NCBI GenBank assembly: GCA_005880175.1
Contig: VBJR01000213.1
Span: forward strand, 9,131-27,008
Length of the DNA stretch: 17,878 nt
Source of the DNA: Chloroflexota bacterium
Lineage (GTDB): Bacteria; Chloroflexota; Dormibacteria; Dormibacterales; Dormibacteraceae
Direction of reading: 5' to 3'
A program made the position numbers and the translations under genes. Every line of letters starts with the position of its first letter. Within the stretch, counting starts at the first letter, position 1. The notes beneath the pieces are model-generated. The model saw only the letters and a program-made list of their open reading frames with translations. It was not told the DNA's origin and did no database searches. Below, one piece after another: positions 7,671-14,037 of this stretch.

Positions 7671-7675
7671 CCATG

Positions 7676-7681
7676 AGTATA
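7676..7681 (-). promoter_or_regulatory. -10-like TATACT before tRNA-fMet
   Basis: TATACT ends five bases before the mature tRNA 5' end, so a start here would put the first transcribed base at or next to position 1 of the tRNA. No good -35 is present, because the upstream 18 bases are a GC hairpin. The tRNA may instead be cut from the transcript of the upstream FtsB-like gene. Confidence 0.3.
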
Positions 7682-7682
7682 C

Positions 7683-7719
7683 CGCCGCGTCTCCGCGGCG
7701 TGCCGGAGGTCAGCCTCCG
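7683..7719 (-). other. Two tandem GC hairpins between the FtsB-like gene and tRNA-fMet
   Basis: CGCCGCG (7683-7689) pairs with CGCGGCG (7694-7700); on the minus strand the loop is GAGA, a GNRA tetraloop. CGGAGG (7704-7709) pairs with CCTCCG (7714-7719), with the FtsB-like stop codon in the loop. Neither has a T-tract. They could protect or process the 3' end of the upstream mRNA or separate it from the tRNA. Confidence 0.45.
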
Positions 7720-8120
7720 AACAGATGGCGCAGGGCGTCCAGCGGGTTCCCGGAGGTGCCCGCTGGCCGTTTCGCGGCCGTGGGCGGCGGGGTGCTCGGG
7801 GGCGGGGTGGCGACCAGGTACAGCTTTTCGCTACCCCGGGCGTAGCCGTCCTTCCGGGCCTCCTCCTCCGAGGCCGCGCCCGACGTCACCGCGTTGATGT
7901 CCTTGTGGTACGCGCCGTTCGTCGAGCGGAGCGAGGCGTTCTGGTCGCGGAGGCTCGCGGCCTGCTGGCTCAGCGACTGGTTGAGCGACAGCTCCTGGAA
8001 CAGCGAGCCGGCCATCCAGAGGCCGAACAGGGCCATCGCTGTCAGGAGAAACGTCTGGTGCGAGAGCCGCACGCGCTTGTCGACGATGCCGTTGCTGGCG
8101 GATGCTCTGCGTGGACGCAT
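7710..8120 (-). CDS. FtsB/DivIC-like septum formation initiator
   Basis: A 136-residue bitopic membrane protein of the FtsB/DivIC family, which links FtsL and FtsQ/DivIB in the division complex and helps activate septal wall synthesis. A short basic cytoplasmic N-terminus is followed by one helix (about 23-40), a coiled coil (about 41-75) rich in Leu, Gln, Ser and Asn, and the family signature EEEARKDGYARGSEKLYLV at 85-103. A Pro/Thr/Ser-rich tail follows. The start is ATG 8120: the frame stays open further upstream, but a promoter at 8163-8191 would give a transcript beginning near 8156, excluding longer forms. No clear Shine-Dalgarno sequence precedes it. It lies between mazG and tRNA-fMet. 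Confidence 0.85.
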   Translation of the reverse strand: MRPRRASASNGIVDKRVRLSHQTFLLTAMALFGLWMAGSLFQELSLNQSLSQQAASLRDQNASLRSTNGAYHKDINAVTSGAASEEEARKDGYARGSEKLYLVATPPPSTPPPTAAKRPAGTSGNPLDALRHLFGG

Positions 8121-8162
8121 AGGAGACCAGGAAGTGGAGACGGCGGATATTCGACAAAGGCC

Positions 8163-8191
8163 AATATAACATCGGTCCCCTGGCGTGCCAA
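8163..8191 (-). promoter_or_regulatory. Sigma-70-type promoter of the FtsB-like gene
   Basis: On the minus strand TTGGCA (8191-8186) is followed by exactly 17 bases and TATATT (8168-8163), close to the TTGACA/TATAAT consensus. Predicted start is near 8156, giving a leader of about 36 bases. It stands 34 bases after the mazG stop, so the division gene can be transcribed independently of pth-mfd-mazG. Confidence 0.75.
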
Positions 8192-8224
8192 TGGGACAGA
8201 TGCGCCCCCGAAATGGGACCCCGG

Positions 8225-8959
8225 TCAGTCCGGCGCGCCGGCGCGAGGCTCCCACCCCGCCGCGAATCGGTCGCGGAAGCGCTGCCCGGCCGCTCGCAGC
8301 GCGTCCTCGGGGTTCACGTCCCGGCGCCGGGCCAGGCCGACCACCGCCAGCAGCAGCTCCCCCGCCGCCCGGTCCGCCTCGGCCGGGTCCGCGGCCGCCG
8401 CCAGGGCGCCCGCCCGCTCGGCGATCGCCGCCACGTCGCCCTCCGCCGGCACCTCGTCGAAGCCGACGCGCGCCGCCCGCTTCTGCATCCCCGCGGTCCA
8501 GGCCAGCGCCGGCAGCGTCGCGGGCACCCGGTCAACCGGGGTCTCCGACGCCCGCCCCGCCCTGGCCGCCTCCTCCGCCTTGCGCCGCTCCCACAGCCGG
8601 AGCACGTCCGACGCGTCGGCGACCTGCTCGTCCCCGAACACGTGGGGGTGGCGGGCGACCATCTTGGCCGCCGCGGCCTCGGACACCCGGGCGGCGTCGA
8701 ACCGGCCCTGCTCCTCCGCGATGGCCGCGTGCATCGCGACCTGGAACAGGACGTCGCCCAGCTCCTCCAGCATCTTGCCGTCGTCCAGGCCGCGGTCGAT
8801 GACCTCCAGCAGCTCGTGCGCCTCCTCGAGCAGGTACGGCCGCAGCGACTCGTGCGTCTGCTCGCGGTCCCACGGGCAGCCGTCCGGCGCCCGCAGACGG
8901 CGCGCGATCTCGAAGCTGGCGGCGATGCCGTCCGGGTAGGGCCGCTCCGGCTCAGGCAT
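8225..8959 (-). CDS. mazG: Nucleoside triphosphate pyrophosphohydrolase MazG
   Basis: A 244-residue MazG, which hydrolyses NTPs or dNTPs to the monophosphate plus pyrophosphate and cleans the nucleotide pool. The N-terminal domain carries the metal-binding EExxE...ExxD pattern: E45, E46 and E49 in LLEEAHELLE, then E66 and D69 in LEELGDVLFQV, after the conserved CPWD (28-31). The second MazG repeat (about 175-235) keeps the tail pattern VNPEDALRAAGQRFRDRF, but its acidic residues are largely lost (RAAGELLLAVV where EELGDLLFALV is usual), so only the first domain looks catalytic. ATG 8959 overlaps the mfd stop by eight bases, which fixes the start and implies coupled translation. Confidence 0.93.
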   Translation of the reverse strand: MPEPERPYPDGIAASFEIARRLRAPDGCPWDREQTHESLRPYLLEEAHELLEVIDRGLDDGKMLEELGDVLFQVAMHAAIAEEQGRFDAARVSEAAAAKMVARHPHVFGDEQVADASDVLRLWERRKAEEAARAGRASETPVDRVPATLPALAWTAGMQKRAARVGFDEVPAEGDVAAIAERAGALAAAADPAEADRAAGELLLAVVGLARRRDVNPEDALRAAGQRFRDRFAAGWEPRAGAPD

Positions 8960-11900
8960 TGCCCACCCCCACCGTGGCATCGGCGTACAGCTCGGCCATC
9001 GCGTCCAGCAGGTTCATCAGCTCGTCCTTCCAGGCCTCGCCCTGCCGGCGCAGCAGCAGGCGGTTGGGCCGCACGCGCAGGCGGCCGCTGAAGCGGCGCT
9101 CCAGCGTCTCCACGTCCAGCAGCCGCTCCGGGTCCACCTTGATCGCCGTGTCGCGGCCGTCGGTGGTGATCGACCGCAGTCCCAGAAGCTGGCCCTTGAG
9201 CTTCACGCGCAGCGAGTACACCAGGTTGCCGAGCTGGGCCGGCGGCGGCCCGTAGCGGTCGCGCAGGGAGCGCAGCACGCCCTCCAGCTCCGCCTCGTCC
9301 TCGGTCGCGGCGAGCTGGCGGTACGCGTCCAGGCGCAGCCTCTCGTCCCGGATGTACGAGCGGGGCACGAAGTGGTCGAGCGGCAGGTCGATGTTCAGCT
9401 CCGGCGTCGAGAGCACGTCGCCGACGCGCGACTCCTCGCCGCCCGAGCGCAGCTTGGCCACCGCGCCCTGCAGCATCTGCAGGTACATCTCGAAGCCGAC
9501 CGACGCGATCGCCCCGTGCTGCTCGACTCCCAGCAGGTTGCCCGCGCCCCGGATCTCGAGGTCGCGCAGCGCGATCTTGAAGCCCTGGCCCAGCTCGTGC
9601 AGGCCCGACATGACGTCGAGCCGCTTGTCGGCCGCCTCCGTCAGCGACTTCGCCGGGTCGTACAGGAAGTAGACGTACGCGCGCTTGCCGGCGCGGCCCA
9701 CGCGGCCCCGCAGCTGGTAGAGCTGCGACAGCCCGAAGCGGTCGGACCGCTCGACGACCATCGTGTTGACGTTGGGGATGTCGAGGCCCGACTCGATGAT
9801 CGTGGTGCAGACCAGCACGTCGTGCTTGCCGGCCGCGAAGTCCACCATCACCCGGGCCAGGTCGTCCTCCTCCATCTGGCCGTGCCCGACCGCGATCCGG
9901 GCCCGGGGCACGAGCTTGGCGATGCGCTGCGCGGCCCGGTCGATCGTCCGGACCCGGTTGTGGACGTAGTAGACCTGGCCGCCGCGGTCGAGCTCGCGGT
10001 CGATCACCTCGGCGACCAGCTGGTCGTCGTCCGCCGTCACGTACGTCTTGATCGGCTGGCGGTCCTCGGGCGGCGTCTGGATCACGCTCATGTCGCGGAT
10101 GCCGACGACCGCCATGTGGAGCGTGCGCGGGATCGGGGTGGCGGACAGCGACAGCACGTCGAGGTTCGCGCGCATGCGCTTGAACCGCTCCTTCTGCATG
10201 ACGCCGAACCGCTGCTCCTCGTCGATGACCAGCAGGCCGAGGCGCTTGAACCGCACGTCGCGCTGGAGCAGCCGGTGCGTGCCGATCACGATGTCCACGG
10301 CGCCCGCCTTGACCCCGGCCAGCGTCCGCTGCTGCTCCTCCTCCGTGCGGAAGCGGGACAGCACCTCGACCGTCAGCGGGTACTTCTTGAGGCGCTCCCG
10401 GAACACCTGGTAGTGCTGCTGGACGAGCACCGTCGTGGGCGCCAGCACGGCGACCTGGCGGCCGCTCATGACGGCCTTGAACGCCGCCCGCAGCGCGACC
10501 TCGGTCTTGCCGAACCCGACGTCGCCGCAGAGCAGGCGGTCCATCGGCCGCTCCGACTCCATGTCGCCCTTGATGTCGGCCAGCGCCTGGAGCTGGTCGG
10601 GCGTCTCCTCGTACGGGAACGACTCCTCCAGCTCGGCCTGCCAGGGCGTGTCCGGCGCGAACGCGTACCCGGGCTTGCTCTCGCGGCGCGCGTACATCTT
10701 GAGCAGGTCCTCGGCCACGTCCTCGACGCTCTTGCGGGCCCGGGCCCGGGCCCGCTCCCAGTCGCCGGTGCCGAGGCGGTGCAGCGGCGGCCGGTCCTCG
10801 GTGCCGCCGACGTACTTCTGGACGCGGTCCAGGCTCTCGACCGGGACGAACAGCTTGTCGCCCTCGGCGTACTCCAGCTCCAGGTACTCGCGCTGGATCG
10901 TGCCCCCCTGCTCCGGGTCCTCGGCGTCGATCAGGCGCATGCCGTTGAACCGGGCCACGCCGTGGTCCACGTGGACGACCAGCTCGCCGGGCTCGAACTC
11001 CAGGTGCAGCGTGACCTCGCCCCGGGTCGAGCGGCGCGAGGGCCGGGCGGCCACCCGCCGGACGCGGCCGAACAGCTCCGCGTCGCTGAACAGCTGGACG
11101 CCCAGCTCATCGTTCCGGGTGCCGGCCGCCGGGTCCACGTCCGCCCGGTACAGACCGGTCCGCGGCTCCAGGTCGGCGTCCAGGTCGACCTCGGCGAGCT
11201 GGGCGCGGACGCCGGCCTCGCGCAGCAGCACCTCGGCCCGCTCGGCCTGCTCGGTCGCCAGCACGACGGTGGCCGCCCGGGCAGCCTCGGCGAGCTCGGT
11301 TACGGCCCGCGGCCGGCCGACGACCGGCTCCAGGTCGCGCCAGCCCAGGTCGGCGGCGTCCTCGACCTCGGCCGCGGAGGCGGTGAGGAGCGAGCGGCCT
11401 CCGCGCCCGAGGTCCACCAGCCGGTCGATCGTCACCATCGGCGGTACGAAACCAACCGGCAGCTCGCCGTCGCGCGACTCCGCCTGGGACAGCATCAGCG
11501 TCTCGTCCTGCAGCTCGCGGGCGTCGGCGACCTGGCGCTCGGGCTCCAGGTCCACCACGACCGCGTTCTCCGGCAGGTGGTCCAGCAGCGACGGCAGGCG
11601 CGCGTCCAGGTACGCGCCGTACAGCTCGACCCCGGGGAACGCCCCGCCGGCCGCCAGCCGCTCCAGGTCCTCCTCCCACTCGGCGCGCACGTCGGCCCGG
11701 AGCCCGTCCAGCGCGGCGCCGGACCGCAGCGCGGCCGCGGCGGCGACGCCCCGCTCCGGGCCGAGCAGCAGCTCCCGGCCGGGCCGGATGGTCACCTGCG
11801 GCACGGCCATCACGGAGCGCTGGTTCTTCGGGTCGTACAGCCGCAGCGTCTCGAGCTCGGAGCCGAAGAACTCGGCCCGCACCGGCGACCGCGCGGCCGC

Positions 11901-12455
11901 CGGGAACACGTCCAGGATGCCGCCACGGAGGGCGAACTGGCCGGCCGTCTCGGCGAGCGGCTCGCGCGTGTACCCCAGCTCGACCAGCCGGGCCGCGAGC
12001 TGCGTCGGGTCGGCCGTCTGGCCTGGCCGCAGGACGATCGTGGTCGCCGCCAGGTCCCCGCGGCCGACCGTCATCCGCATCATGGCCCGGCGCGACGAGA
12101 CGACCACGCACGGCTCCCCGGCGGCCGCGCCCGCGAGCGCGGCCAGCGCCTCCAGGCGCAGCGAGACCGTCTCGTCGAACGCCGGCGGGCGGTCCAGGAA
12201 CGAGACCGTCACCTCGGCGAACTGGTAGACGGAGGGGCGCCCCGCGAGCCAGACGCGGAGCTCGGCGAGCGCGCGGGCCGGCCCCGGGCAGAGGACCAGC
12301 ACCGGCCGGTCCGCGGCGGCCGCCCCCCGCGCCACGGCGGAGAGCACGACCGGCCAGGCCGCGCGCGGCAGCCGCCCAGCCCGCAGCGCGGCGCCCGGCC
12401 TCGCCAGCCAGTCGCGCAGGGCGCCGTCGAGCGTGCGCTCCCACAACGCGGTCAC
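8952..12455 (-). CDS. mfd: Transcription-repair coupling factor Mfd
   Basis: A 1167-residue Mfd, which binds stalled RNA polymerase, pushes it off damaged DNA with its translocase and recruits UvrA. The N-terminal UvrB-like module covers about residues 1-350. The CarD-like RNA polymerase interaction domain begins near 485 (LVVHVDHGVARFNG). Translocase motifs are Walker A GDVGFGKTE near 643, DEEQ near 741, SATPIPRTLHM shortly after, and the translocation motif RGRVGRAGKRAYVYF near 914. A C-terminal regulatory domain of about 150 residues ends the protein. Length agrees with the family. GTG 12455 overlaps the pth stop by four bases (GTGA), and GAGGAG lies upstream inside pth. Its stop overlaps mazG. 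Confidence 0.97.
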   Translation of the reverse strand: MTALWERTLDGALRDWLARPGAALRAGRLPRAAWPVVLSAVARGAAAADRPVLVLCPGPARALAELRVWLAGRPSVYQFAEVTVSFLDRPPAFDETVSLRLEALAALAGAAAGEPCVVVSSRRAMMRMTVGRGDLAATTIVLRPGQTADPTQLAARLVELGYTREPLAETAGQFALRGGILDVFPAAARSPVRAEFFGSELETLRLYDPKNQRSVMAVPQVTIRPGRELLLGPERGVAAAAALRSGAALDGLRADVRAEWEEDLERLAAGGAFPGVELYGAYLDARLPSLLDHLPENAVVVDLEPERQVADARELQDETLMLSQAESRDGELPVGFVPPMVTIDRLVDLGRGGRSLLTASAAEVEDAADLGWRDLEPVVGRPRAVTELAEAARAATVVLATEQAERAEVLLREAGVRAQLAEVDLDADLEPRTGLYRADVDPAAGTRNDELGVQLFSDAELFGRVRRVAARPSRRSTRGEVTLHLEFEPGELVVHVDHGVARFNGMRLIDAEDPEQGGTIQREYLELEYAEGDKLFVPVESLDRVQKYVGGTEDRPPLHRLGTGDWERARARARKSVEDVAEDLLKMYARRESKPGYAFAPDTPWQAELEESFPYEETPDQLQALADIKGDMESERPMDRLLCGDVGFGKTEVALRAAFKAVMSGRQVAVLAPTTVLVQQHYQVFRERLKKYPLTVEVLSRFRTEEEQQRTLAGVKAGAVDIVIGTHRLLQRDVRFKRLGLLVIDEEQRFGVMQKERFKRMRANLDVLSLSATPIPRTLHMAVVGIRDMSVIQTPPEDRQPIKTYVTADDDQLVAEVIDRELDRGGQVYYVHNRVRTIDRAAQRIAKLVPRARIAVGHGQMEEDDLARVMVDFAAGKHDVLVCTTIIESGLDIPNVNTMVVERSDRFGLSQLYQLRGRVGRAGKRAYVYFLYDPAKSLTEAADKRLDVMSGLHELGQGFKIALRDLEIRGAGNLLGVEQHGAIASVGFEMYLQMLQGAVAKLRSGGEESRVGDVLSTPELNIDLPLDHFVPRSYIRDERLRLDAYRQLAATEDEAELEGVLRSLRDRYGPPPAQLGNLVYSLRVKLKGQLLGLRSITTDGRDTAIKVDPERLLDVETLERRFSGRLRVRPNRLLLRRQGEAWKDELMNLLDAMAELYADATVGVGNA

Positions 12456-13084
12456 GGTTGCTCCTCGCAGCCGAGAGATCCAGCCCGGTTGTACAGGTCC
12501 ATCGCTCGGGTCAGCCCCTCCTCCAGCGCGGTCTGCAGCGCTGCCGCCGTGCCCTCGATCACCTTGTCGATCACGTCGGCCTCGCTCTTCGAGAAGCGCC
12601 CGAGCACGTGGCCGACGCCATGGCTGTGGCCCCGGGCCGGCTGCTTGCCGACGCCCACCCGGAAGCGGACGAACGCGTCGCTGTGCAGCGATGCGATGAT
12701 CGACCGGATCCCGTTGTGGCCGGCCGCCGAGCCGCCGGTGCGGATGCGCAGCCGGCAGAGCGGCAGGTCCATCTCGTCGTAGACGACCCAGACGTTCTCC
12801 GGGCCGACCTCCAGGTCGCGCGTCGCCTCGTAGGCGGCCCGGCCGCTGAGGTTCATGTACGTCTGCGGCTCCAGCAGCCAGACCCGGCGGCCGGCCACCT
12901 CCCGGCAGCCGACCCGCGAGCGCCAGCGCTTGCGGGACAGCTCGATCTGGTTCTTCGCCGCGAACCGGTCCAGGCAGGCCCAGCCCAGGTTGTGGCGGGT
13001 GTGCGCGTACTCCCGCCCCGGGTTGCCGAGGCCGACCAGAACCAGGTCTGAGTCGGGGGTCTGCGCTGGGGTGGACATAGGCAT
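12452..13084 (-). CDS. pth: Peptidyl-tRNA hydrolase
   Basis: A 210-residue bacterial Pth, which cleaves peptidyl-tRNA released from stalled ribosomes to recycle tRNA. Signature motifs: GLGNPGREYAHTRHNLG (18-34), with N21 and catalytic H31; TYMNLSG with N78; VYDEMDLP with D103; and GHNGIRS with N124. These match the substrate-binding and catalytic residues of E. coli Pth. ATG 13084 is given, but M3 at 13078 is also possible, as neither has a clear Shine-Dalgarno site. A TACAAT -10-like element at 13131-13126, about 40 bases upstream, could drive the pth-mfd-mazG transcript, but lacks a clear -35. Its stop overlaps mfd. Confidence 0.96.
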   Translation of the reverse strand: MPMSTPAQTPDSDLVLVGLGNPGREYAHTRHNLGWACLDRFAAKNQIELSRKRWRSRVGCREVAGRRVWLLEPQTYMNLSGRAAYEATRDLEVGPENVWVVYDEMDLPLCRLRIRTGGSAAGHNGIRSIIASLHSDAFVRFRVGVGKQPARGHSHGVGHVLGRFSKSEADVIDKVIEGTAAALQTALEEGLTRAMDLYNRAGSLGCEEQP

Positions 13085-13125
13085 ACGGGGGCCTGCGGCT
13101 CAGGTGCCGCGACCCTGTCCGCGCA

Positions 13126-13131
13126 ATTGTA
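13126..13131 (-). promoter_or_regulatory. -10-like TACAAT upstream of pth
   Basis: TACAAT stands out in the GC-rich gap between ybeY and pth and is correctly placed for a leader of about 35 bases. No acceptable -35 hexamer lies 16-18 bases upstream, so this is a weak call. Confidence 0.3.
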
Positions 13132-13144
13132 CGGACCCCTGGAG

Positions 13145-13606
13145 CTACAGCCTCCCGGGGGCCGGCCGCAGCGCCGAGCGGGCCAGGCAGGCCAGCGTCA
13201 GCCGGGTCATCTCGCGCTCCTCGGGGGGGGTCGCGTGGTCCCAGCCGAGCAGGTGGAGCAGGCCGTGCACCGCCAGCAGCGCCGCCTCCACCTCGGGCGC
13301 GTGGCCGAACGCCTCCGCCTGCCGGGTCACGGCCGGCCAGGACAGCGCCAGGTCGCCCAGGTAGCCGCCGGCCAGGTCGCCGCTCGGGAACGAGAGGACG
13401 TCGGTGGCGTGGTCCTCGCCGAGGAACTCGCGGTTCAGGCGCCGCAGCTCGCGGTCGCCGCTCAGGCGGACGGTGATCTCTGGTTCGGCGCCCGCAGGGG
13501 CGGCCGCCGAGGCCACGGCCGGCTCCTCGAGCGCTGCCCCCAGCACGGCGCGCAGATAGGCCGGCGCCACCGGCGCTCTGACGGCCTTGACCACCTCAAC
13601 CTTCAT
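13145..13606 (-). CDS. ybeY: Endoribonuclease YbeY (rRNA maturation factor)
   Basis: A 153-residue YbeY, a zinc-dependent endoribonuclease needed for 16S rRNA 3'-end maturation and ribosome quality control. The metal motif HGLLHLLGWDH at 114-124 supplies H114, H118 and H124. The preceding NREFLGEDHATDVLSFP (59-74) is the second family signature. A short Ala/Pro-rich insert at about 30-42 is unusual but lies in a loop. ATG 13606 is chosen because homology begins there (MKVEVVKAV); upstream in-frame codons extend to 13735 but read as unrelated sequence overlapping the divergent gene. Only a weak GGGG precedes the start. It is followed after 60 bases by pth. Confidence 0.93.
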   Translation of the reverse strand: MKVEVVKAVRAPVAPAYLRAVLGAALEEPAVASAAAPAGAEPEITVRLSGDRELRRLNREFLGEDHATDVLSFPSGDLAGGYLGDLALSWPAVTRQAEAFGHAPEVEAALLAVHGLLHLLGWDHATPPEEREMTRLTLACLARSALRPAPGRL

Positions 13607-13640
13607 CGACACACCCCGAAGTCCGAGAATTGACGTCCTT

Positions 13641-14009
13641 GTGATCGGCATTCTCGCCTTCCTGCACCAGCGCTTCGCGTTCGCGCTCATCCTCTTCGCC
13701 GCCGCGCTCGGAGTTTGGGGCACCGTGGCCTTCATCCGCAGCCGCCAGGTCAGCCCGGGGTTCCGCTCCAGCTACGTGCTGATGATCGCCCTGACCGGCA
13801 TCCAGGGCGCGATCGGCCTGATCCTCCTCACGATGACGCAGCCGAAGGAGCTGCTCCACGTGGTGTACGGCGGCTTCGCGTTCCTGTTCCTGCCCGGCGT
13901 GTACTTCTGGGCCGGCCGGGGCACGAAAGCCCGCGAGGCCGCGTTCCTCGCCATCGCCTGCTGGGTCGTCGCGATCGCGTTCGGCCGGGGCATCCTGACC
14001 GGGGCCTGA
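13641..14009 (+). CDS. Four-helix integral membrane protein, unknown function
   Basis: A 122-residue protein, nearly all membrane. Hydrophobic segments lie near residues 10-31, 44-64, 72-91 and 99-118, joined by short basic loops (IRSRQVSPGFRSS and GRGTKAREA). Histidines at 9 (LHQRFA) and 73 (LLHVVYGG) lie at helix ends and could bind haem or metal, though nothing proves it. I recognise no named family. GTG 13641 is preferred: the frame is open back to a TTG at 13587, but that codon lies inside ybeY on the other strand. No Shine-Dalgarno site is visible. The start is only 34 bases from the divergent ybeY start, and the gene precedes the methyltransferase by 28 bases, so the two may be cotranscribed. 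Confidence 0.72.
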   Translation: MIGILAFLHQRFAFALILFAAALGVWGTVAFIRSRQVSPGFRSSYVLMIALTGIQGAIGLILLTMTQPKELLHVVYGGFAFLFLPGVYFWAGRGTKAREAAFLAIACWVVAIAFGRGILTGA

Positions 14010-14037
14010 GCCGGCCGACCCCGGCGCCTGTGGTTAC

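Noticed and set aside
7304..7674. Short frames across the tRNA-fMet and the ftsH upstream gap
   Set aside because: They read through the tRNA or its terminator and resemble the usual spurious proteins from tRNA sequence; none has a ribosome binding site.
9372..12782. 1136-codon plus-strand frame opposite mfd and pth
   Set aside because: Antisense shadow; the minus-strand proteins have complete family motifs over the whole span.
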